A stretch of DNA of 64,000 bases from Marchantia polymorpha subsp. ruderalis (Eukaryota > Streptophyta > Marchantiopsida > Marchantiales > Marchantiaceae): NCBI GenBank assembly GCA_037833965.1, contig AP031354.1, positions 3,202,001 to 3,266,000 of the forward strand. Direction: 5' to 3'. Positions 57,447 to 64,000 of the stretch are shown here, in pieces. The translations under genes and the position numbers were made by a program. Each line of letters starts with the position of its first letter. The first letter of the stretch is position 1. Under the pieces are notes generated by a model. It saw only the letters and a list, made by a program, of their open reading frames with translations. It had not been told where the DNA came from and did no database searches.

Positions 57447-60400
57447 CATGTCAGCCGCTCCATGCAGCGGCAGCTTCTTTTTGTCTTTGCTTCATGGTGA
57501 GAACTTTCCAATTCGTTATGTTTCCGGATGCACATGAGTATGAACAGGGTTCACCAGACAAAAAAAGATGTTTAAATTTCATGACTAATCAATAATTTTG
57601 ACATAATTATGGGTTATTGATTGGAGAGTTCATTTCCTTGAAGTATTGAAGACCCTGAGAATCTCGTAGTTAACAATAGTACGATTTCATGTACAGAGAC
57701 TCACTTCCAAAAAGTTTCAAAGTTCATATAAAATTATAAAAATATATAAACTCATGTTTTATCTTTATAGCTAAACTTTTAAATATATATTGATAGGTAA
57801 AGGTTATATTCCTACATCTAATCATAGTATTTATATCCTTATATGCAATATGCAATCACAAAAAAGATTTTCAAAAGTGAAGATAAAGACAAACATAAAA
57901 AAGTGCCAAAATTCATCAGTCAAATATGACCATCATATATTCCGGCCTGATGTGACGTATGTAATCAACTTCTCATACTAGCACTAAGAAAACATGAGAT
58001 CGTTAATTAACGAAGATATATATATAAACTCAAATCATATTTCCAAAACTTAATTTAAATGTTGTAGGCGAGACTAAAGTCTCTGCACACAAAAGTGCAC
58101 AAAAGTATATATGCAAATTTCTTCGTTTATGGTATATATCCTTAAGATGTAACTATATGCAATTATAAAACTAGAAGATTAAATAACTGCGGAATAACCT
58201 TACGAGTGAAATATTATGCAAAGCTTTATACGTAGATAAAACATCTACCTCTTCATATGAAGTGAAAAAGATTATATCTCCACAAAATTAACCTTTCTTG
58301 TCTCACACTCTAAAATAAGTTGACCTTATAACAAACACACATGTTAACACAGAGTGATAGTGAAAAATGCAAAAGACTTCCACATCTAGGTACTCAAAGT
58401 CTGCTTGTAAACTGATAATGCTTTCCATCAAGACGCATGATATATTCCATCCATCATTCCCACTTCTTTTACATAATCAAGCCAGCTGTTGTGAGTCCGT
58501 ACGAGGCTTATATATAATTTATAAGAACATAAAAAGGTTTCTCCTGTTTATTGAAATGTGAATTATTCAATTTCACAATTAACCTCTTTGCTCCTATGAC
58601 TATCAACAAATACACATCACTACGAATCATTATCTGCCTATGTGACCGACTCGGCTTCAGTATGCAGCTTGACCTATATCACAGTGGGCGGTTTCTCCTA
58701 GTTGGCTGTCATGAACGTTCCCTATATGAGACCTAATATACAGCTACGCATGGAGCTCGTATATCATTTACTTTCTGTTCGGCACCTTCAAGTCCTGGCA
58801 GTTTCTTAATATCCTCAGTTTTTCTATCTCATACTTCGCCACAACAAAGGCCCATGCACTCTTGGATTTGGATATATATTGACTCCTTCATTCGCCTTCA
58901 CTTCATTTTGGTAGGCTGTACCTGTCCGCAGGCGCAAGTTTTCGCCTAGAGATTCAAGAGCGAACGAAATTGTGAAACAAAGTTTCTTACTGTGGTTATT
59001 CTGCCATGGCCTAATCTGGTATATGTGGCGTCCAGAAATCCGGAGATTTTTGGCAACAAAAAAATAGGTAACATTGCGATACATGTTCACATACATACTT
59101 GTGGTGGGAAGGATGTATGACACATGATCAGTTGCTCTACTCTTGCGCAGGAGAAACGTAACACAAACATTGAGAATCCTGCTATACTTGTCCTTGCTTT
59201 AATCATGTCTCAAGCAGTTCAATAGAATATCTGACTGTTGGTACTTGGTAACGACTTGGTTCTAGGATGGCGGATTTGTCACTTCACACTCATCTAGAGA
59301 CCACTAAGGAATCAACGTCAAGATTCATCCCACTCCTTTCTAGCAAGAAGAAATGAAGATGTTTTTTTTTCATACTGGCGTATGTTAACTAGCCGACTGA
59401 ACTGTGTAACGTGTGCATTGAATGACATACCAAGCGATGAGGGGACAAGTCAATCACAAGCAAGTGGCACAAACTTACATCTCACAAGTTGGTAGCAAGC
59501 AAGAAGCGGAGTTGAATTTATCGCTGATTGGAAGTTACCCTGACATTTGGGCCAAATTTTGTCTTCAATATGAACAGTCTTGTCACCTGAAAATAGCTCA
59601 CAAGAATCTCCTGCTGAGTGTCCCCGTGACACAAGCCTCTCATGAATGAACTTCCCCTTCCTACAAAATACCGTCGCGGAACACTGCTATTGACAAAGTT
59701 CCTCATTGATATCAACTTTCCCTCCTGAAAGCAGTACCTGCCTCCGTCATCCAGGAGCATACAGACTGCCAAGACGTTTTGTGCGAGGCTCATAAGCAAT
59801 GCCGGAACTTTTAAGAAGTCTAATTCCTATTCGCTACTCTACACCGCACAGAGTGGGGAAGTTGCCTGCTACGCGTGCATGCATAATCAGAAACCCTGTA
59901 CTTCTCAACAACACAAGCCATCGAGGCCTGCAAATCATTCAGCAGAATATCATCACTCTGTGCCCACGAGAAAGGTTTGTCCACGACGTGATTTCTAGCT
60001 TCTACTTAGCATTGAATATGAATTTAGTGTCCGAAAACTCATTAATCGACAGAAAAATGTAATTTCTCCATTACTTCAAGATCATGGGCCAGGACATCTA
60101 TTCTTCAGGGTAAAGTCACTACTAACAAGCGCACCGATTGCTGAGTTGAGAAAAAGTAATGAACGGATAGTATGATGAAAACTCTACGTCAACAAGCCTC
60201 AAAAAAAGCAAAAACTTCATGACGAGGCCAAAAAGTACTCAGGATAACTGATGTATTATACCAAGTGCGTTTCTCCGAAATGAGAATCATTACGAAAGTG
60301 AGGAGCCCAGCAAGAAGGCCAGATGCAGCTCAGCACGGTGCTAAATAAGGCCAATTTCGAGGAGAAAAATTGTTGTTAAGGTTGGCGTCCATCGACACTT

Positions 60401-60458
60401 GGGAATGAGAAGTACAATCGATAGTGATCAACGAATCTAGCAAGCCTGAACTCACCAG
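57447..60458. other. Intergenic spacer downstream of Sec13
   Basis: It is AT-rich. On the minus strand an open segment at about 59565-59799 looks somewhat protein-like (SVPRRYFVGRGSSFMRGL, then a GTGACA donor-like site), but no second exon or family match supports it. The Sec13 3' untranslated region probably occupies the right end. Nothing else was recognised. Confidence 0.5.
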
Positions 60459-61373
60459 TTAAACAGTAGAAACCTGCGACCACTCTCCATCAACGGCTTC
60501 CTTCCACAAGGTCACCCTGTTGTTTGCGTCGGCACAAGCCAGGATATTGCCAGTGAGAGACCAGCTCACTCTCCACACGGGAGTTTGGAAATCATTCAAC
60601 ACCCTGCCTTCCCACTGATCTCCTTCCTTCCCTTGTGTCCAAATCACCACGGTTCCATCCTGCGAAGCGCTGGCGATCGTGCTCTTGGGCAACCCTAGAT
60701 TAGGAGCCCACGCGACATCTCTGACCCAATCCTTGTGTTTCGAGAGAGGGGGGAAGCAATCCATACGCCAGTTCCCATCGTGACACTTCCACACTTTCAC
60801 AGTGTTGTCACAGCCGCCAGAAGATAACTTTTGCACCAATCCGGTGTTCTCACCCACGAGAGAACCTGGAGCTGAGGACGGGGCCCAAGAAACCGAGGTG
60901 ACTCCGACCGGATGCGCCTGCTCAATCTTCTTCTTCTCCCACGTACCGTCCGCCTTGTGAGTGAACACGGAAATGGTCCCATCGGAAGATCCCGCGGCCA
61001 GCACCAACCCGAACTCATGCGGTGCCCAAGAAATGCTGTTCACGGACGCTTCATGCTCTGCAAAAACCTGGGCCTGCGTCCACTCGTTCTCCGCTCCCTC
61101 TTTCCAGATAATCACCTTCCGATCGTAGGAACACGAAGCGATAATTGAACCGAACTTGGGATGCGCCCAAGCCACTTCCCAAACGGGCCCCTCGTGGCCC
61201 TCCAAAGTGACCAATGCTGCCGGCGGATCTGATCCCGCCGAGACGGCAAACAGCTTGATTGAGCGATCCGAGGAACAAGAAGCTACTCTCTTCCCGTAAT
61301 AATCCATCTGCACATCGTGGACCACATCCTGGTGGCCCGATTCCACCGTCTGGATTCCTGTTCCCGCTGTCAT
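60459..61373 (-). CDS. SEC13: Sec13, COPII outer-coat and nuclear-pore WD40 protein
   Basis: A single open frame of 304 residues runs from ATG 61373 to TAA at 60459, the usual Sec13 length. It pairs with Sec31 to form the COPII cage at ER exit sites and also sits in the Nup107-160 (Nup84) complex of the nuclear pore. Sequence hallmarks: N-terminal HQDVVHDVQMDYYGKRVASC, then six WD40 blades (SSDRSIKLF; GHEGPVWEVAWAHPKFGSII; CSYDRKVIIWKE; HEASVNSISWAPHEFGLVLA; SGGCDNTVKVWK; HKDWVRDVAWAPN; SASQDGTVVIWTQ; PVWRVSWSLTGNILACA). The protein ends WSQVSTV, completing an open six-bladed propeller that takes its seventh blade from Sec31 or Nup145C/Nup96 in known structures. The coding region has no intron, although an intron in the untranslated leader cannot be excluded. 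Confidence 0.97.
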   Translation of the reverse strand: MTAGTGIQTVESGHQDVVHDVQMDYYGKRVASCSSDRSIKLFAVSAGSDPPAALVTLEGHEGPVWEVAWAHPKFGSIIASCSYDRKVIIWKEGAENEWTQAQVFAEHEASVNSISWAPHEFGLVLAAGSSDGTISVFTHKADGTWEKKKIEQAHPVGVTSVSWAPSSAPGSLVGENTGLVQKLSSGGCDNTVKVWKCHDGNWRMDCFPPLSKHKDWVRDVAWAPNLGLPKSTIASASQDGTVVIWTQGKEGDQWEGRVLNDFQTPVWRVSWSLTGNILACADANNRVTLWKEAVDGEWSQVSTV

Positions 61374-61594
61374 TGTCCGTGCGGAGCCCCGCCCTCCTCG
61401 ACTCGAAACTCGACTCCTCTGCTGCCAAATCCCTCACTCACATTCGATCAAATCGCTGCCAAAATTCTTCCGTCCCTAGGTTCACAGCTCCGCTCGCTTC
61501 CTTCCTCCTTTCCTCCCCTTCCTTCCTTTCAGCCGCGGGCCGAGGATTTGCTCCTCCAATCGGGCCAGACGACGACCTCCGGCTCCTCCTGAAA

Positions 61595-61614
61595 GCAGCA
61601 GCAGCAGCAGCAGC
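61595..61614. repeat. GCA trinucleotide run upstream of Sec13
   Basis: About six to seven GCA units in tandem, about 220 bases upstream of the Sec13 start codon and therefore possibly within its 5' leader. Confidence 0.85.
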
Positions 61615-62708
61615 CAGTGCACAGCGGACGAGTTCGACTTTTCCTCGTCAAAATGTGCGCTGCTCGTCCTGCCCAAGATCCGGCAGCTCGCGTCCGGCTG
61701 CCGGATCATGCCACCGACCCTTTCCTTTCCTGCCTGCCCGCCTGCTTGCCTCGAGTCCCTCGACCTGCCATGTCGCACGTCCCTTCCTGCAGACTTCTCC
61801 CCAATGGACAGACAGGTCTCGCGTTCAAGTCCGCGCGCCTACCTTCCAGTGTGAGAGGTTATTCATCCTTCTCCTGCTCTTGACACTAACTAGGAAAATG
61901 TGTTTAGTATCTTTTTCTTGGTCTGTAAATGAATAACTTGTTATGTATTTTTATTATTTGTATTACTCTATTCGAAGGATGATCACACCATCATTTATAA
62001 TTATTCATCCCTTTTTTTTTCACTATGAATTCCTTAATCGTTACAATTTCATAGTTATACGCGTCAATCTACCAAATTGGAGATTTAAATCACTACCAAA
62101 ATTACCGTACACTTTACTAACCTATCTAGGATATTGATCTCAGACCAATTCCGAATTGATTTTTTTCTAGATCTGAAATTGAAACGAATGTTCTCTAACT
62201 ATAATTTTCTCAATATCGGCCGTTGAGAATGAATAACTTGTTTTGTATTTTTCAACCTTTTGAACCTTTGGGTCTCATGGACTTGATCTATTTAACATTT
62301 ATTCCAAAACCGTATCTTCATACGGAAATGCGGTCTGCGTTACAACACTGTACCTTCCCATACTCGACGTTGTCTTACTAGAGTGGAACTTTAAGTGCAT
62401 AATGGATTTGTCTCAATTTATTCGTAGGATATATTTCTCCGTCTAGCAATAAGCATCCGACGGTCACATTCTCATGACTTAGTGCTTTATTCTCGCCCTT
62501 TGCCGGCTTAATGTTGAGCTTCTCAGAGTCGGTGTGTGGCATGTTTGTTTGGAGTCACTGGTACCTGGGACATCCCCAAAATACAGTATTCTCCTGCCTT
62601 TTCAGCAAAGACTAAATTTGATTCAAGAGATTTCTGATCCGAGCTATGGTATCATACCTCAAAACCATATGAACTGAGTCATATAATATGGGCAGTGAGT
62701 ACAATCAC

Positions 62709-62819
62709 GATATACCTTGAAAATAACAATTAAATCAGTTAATGATTATGACTATAATTAACTATCAAAACACAGTTCGTATCACTATAATTAATAGAAT
62801 TATTTTTTCAAGGTATATC
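62709..62819. repeat. AT-rich foldback element, about 110 bp
   Basis: GATATACCTTGAAAA (from 62709) is matched by the inverted block TTTTCAAGGTATATC near the right end (to 62819), with AT-rich sequence between that can pair further only in part (several TATAATTAA-like segments). The form fits a small non-autonomous foldback or MITE-like element. No target-site duplication was confirmed. Confidence 0.6.
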
Positions 62820-63307
62820 TTGGATCTGTGATGGCGTTGACATCTTTGTCAAGCGAGGCGATTAGAGGAGGGTGAGGGATGGGAAGGCCAGCAAAACATG
62901 GGCACAGGAACTATCTTCGAGGCAGTTGGGGGCAGGCAGGCACTTCTTACAGAAAGGTTCCTGTGAACTTCTCGCTGCACTCAAGGCTTCCCTCCGTCAG
63001 AAAGGGCCATGGACTTCCTTCGGGAGGAATATCGAAGAGAGTCTCGGCGCAGTGTTTTCTTTTAACCGGCAGATGGCACCGGAATTTGTCCGGTCGCACC
63101 TTCCTCAGACACGAGATTAACACAACCTTGTTGCGTGCCGATTCGCTGCCGCAAGGCCGGTACCTCGACGGACGGTTCTCAGCAGACGTGACCGCACATC
63201 GAAGAACCGGCCGTTCGGCAGTCCGCGACGCACGTTCCTACCCTGACAGCTTTCAAATTATCCGACAGGGCGTGTTGGTGCGTGTAACCGTGACAGGACA
63301 GTCGCAG

Positions 63308-63350
63308 TTGAGGTCAAGTCTACTCTAATTGCCCGTAGACTTGACCTCAA
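63308..63350. repeat. 16-bp perfect inverted repeat with 11-nt loop
   Basis: TTGAGGTCAAGTCTAC (63308-63323) and GTAGACTTGACCTCAA (63335-63350) are exact complements around an 11-base loop. No coding gene flanks it closely; it could be a terminator-like hairpin, an element end or a chance palindrome. Confidence 0.9.
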
Positions 63351-64000
63351 GGTTAGATCGTTGACCCAGGTTAGAGTATCTGTCATCAGTCCACCTTCTT
63401 ACATTCGATGTTTCACAGAGTTCCTTACCTTGGAGACATAAACTCTTAATATCACTAGATCCCTGTGTAGTGCTTAGAAGCAACAGGCACCTAGTCATGT
63501 AGTACATTACAGTCTCCCCCGTGGTTTCCCAAGCTAGTCCTGTTGTATACTACGAGACAAGTGTGCTACTAAGCTCGTTGAAATCATCGAGTCCACCTCA
63601 GTGAGTCCTTGCGTGGAAGTTCACTGAGACTGGGTTTCCCGTCTTTGCCGACAGGACTCTTCGCTCTTGGTATATGTTGAATAAAGTCACAGGATCGACT
63701 TCAGGGCGTTAGGACTCAATCTTCTAGAAACATTGCCATATCCGTTTTGAATTCTGAGGTGGTTGTCTGAATTCTGATTTTTTAAGTTGAGGAAAAGCTG
63801 TTCATACAAAATAGGAGGGAAACTTGGTTATAGGCAACTGTTTCTCGTCAGATATGGACAAACTTTTGCACAGATTGTGAAGTGTGCCGTTAGGACTGTC
63901 AAAAATTGCTGCAAAATTGTCACTCAAGGGAGTGCCGACCGATGGAATGCTTTTGTTGGAGAGCACATACGACGATGATTAGTTATTCGACGGTAGCTTG

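Larger units (their letters stand above)
61374..64000. other. Sec13 upstream region and terminal spacer
   Basis: The first 500 bases are GC-rich and probably hold the Sec13 promoter and leader, including a GCA trinucleotide run at 61595-61614. The next kilobase is AT-rich and contains a foldback element (62709-62819). From 62.85 to 63.33 kb the plus strand has an open frame of about 149 codons with no recognised family, which ends inside a 16-bp perfect inverted repeat (63308-63350). No gene could be supported to the right end of the window. Confidence 0.5.

Noticed and set aside
59518-59799. Minus-strand frame near the Sec13 3' side as an extra gene
   Set aside because: One donor-like site but no partner exon, no start and no recognisable family.
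39401-61373. A secretory-pathway gene cluster (Sec62 with Sec13)
   Set aside because: The two genes are 18 kb apart with unrelated genes between them and separate promoters; most simply a coincidence.

Overview
The window looks like nuclear DNA of a land plant, most likely a bryophyte of the liverwort or moss type. Genes have many small exons with short GT-AG introns, lie roughly 8-10 kb apart, and sit in AT-rich spacers broken by a few GC-rich 5' regions. The gene content is plant-like: a plastid-type RsmB/Sun rRNA methyltransferase with a NusB domain and a transit-peptide-like N-terminus, plant-type Sec62, Sec13, and a membrane-anchored BNR/Asp-box (sialidase-fold) protein of a kind I recall mainly from early-diverging plants. 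The placement within land plants is an inference; the sequence alone does not fix the species.

Layout from left to right: a possible 3' end of a gene cut by the window edge (3-215, weak); an AT-rich spacer with a foldback element; the 16-exon RsmB-like gene on the minus strand (7634-14135), whose longest intron holds an old Ty1/copia fragment; a GC-rich single-exon gene of unknown function on the plus strand (17170-18531); a six-exon gene of unknown function on the minus strand (23483-28285) with a GC-rich, C-run/G-run-laden upstream region (28.3-30.6 kb); a long gene-poor stretch (30.6-39.4 kb); Sec62 on the minus strand (39401-42573), divergent from the nine-exon BNR/Asp-box gene on the plus strand (45202-48829); an AT-rich desert; a ten-exon amidase-signature enzyme on the minus strand (52282-55672); a tRNA-Leu(UAG) gene (57367-57446); and an intron-less Sec13 coding region on the minus strand (60459-61373).

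The genes do not form an operon or an obvious cluster. Sec62 (ER post-translational translocation) and Sec13 (COPII coat and nuclear pore) both serve the early secretory pathway and lie about 18 kb apart; I treat that as coincidence. For the RsmB-like, Sec62, BNR/Asp-box and amidase genes I could derive phase-consistent exon chains in which the summed exon length is an exact multiple of three, so those models are well supported.

I did not find a convincing new multi-gene system. The points most worth a second look are the membrane-anchored Asp-box protein, the two unrecognised proteins (17.2-18.5 kb and 23.5-28.3 kb), a GC-AG intron and a 30-bp perfect palindrome in the RsmB-like gene, a possible in-frame intron in the amidase, several long perfect hairpins in introns and spacers, and the quadruplex-prone GC-rich region at 29.1-30.3 kb.
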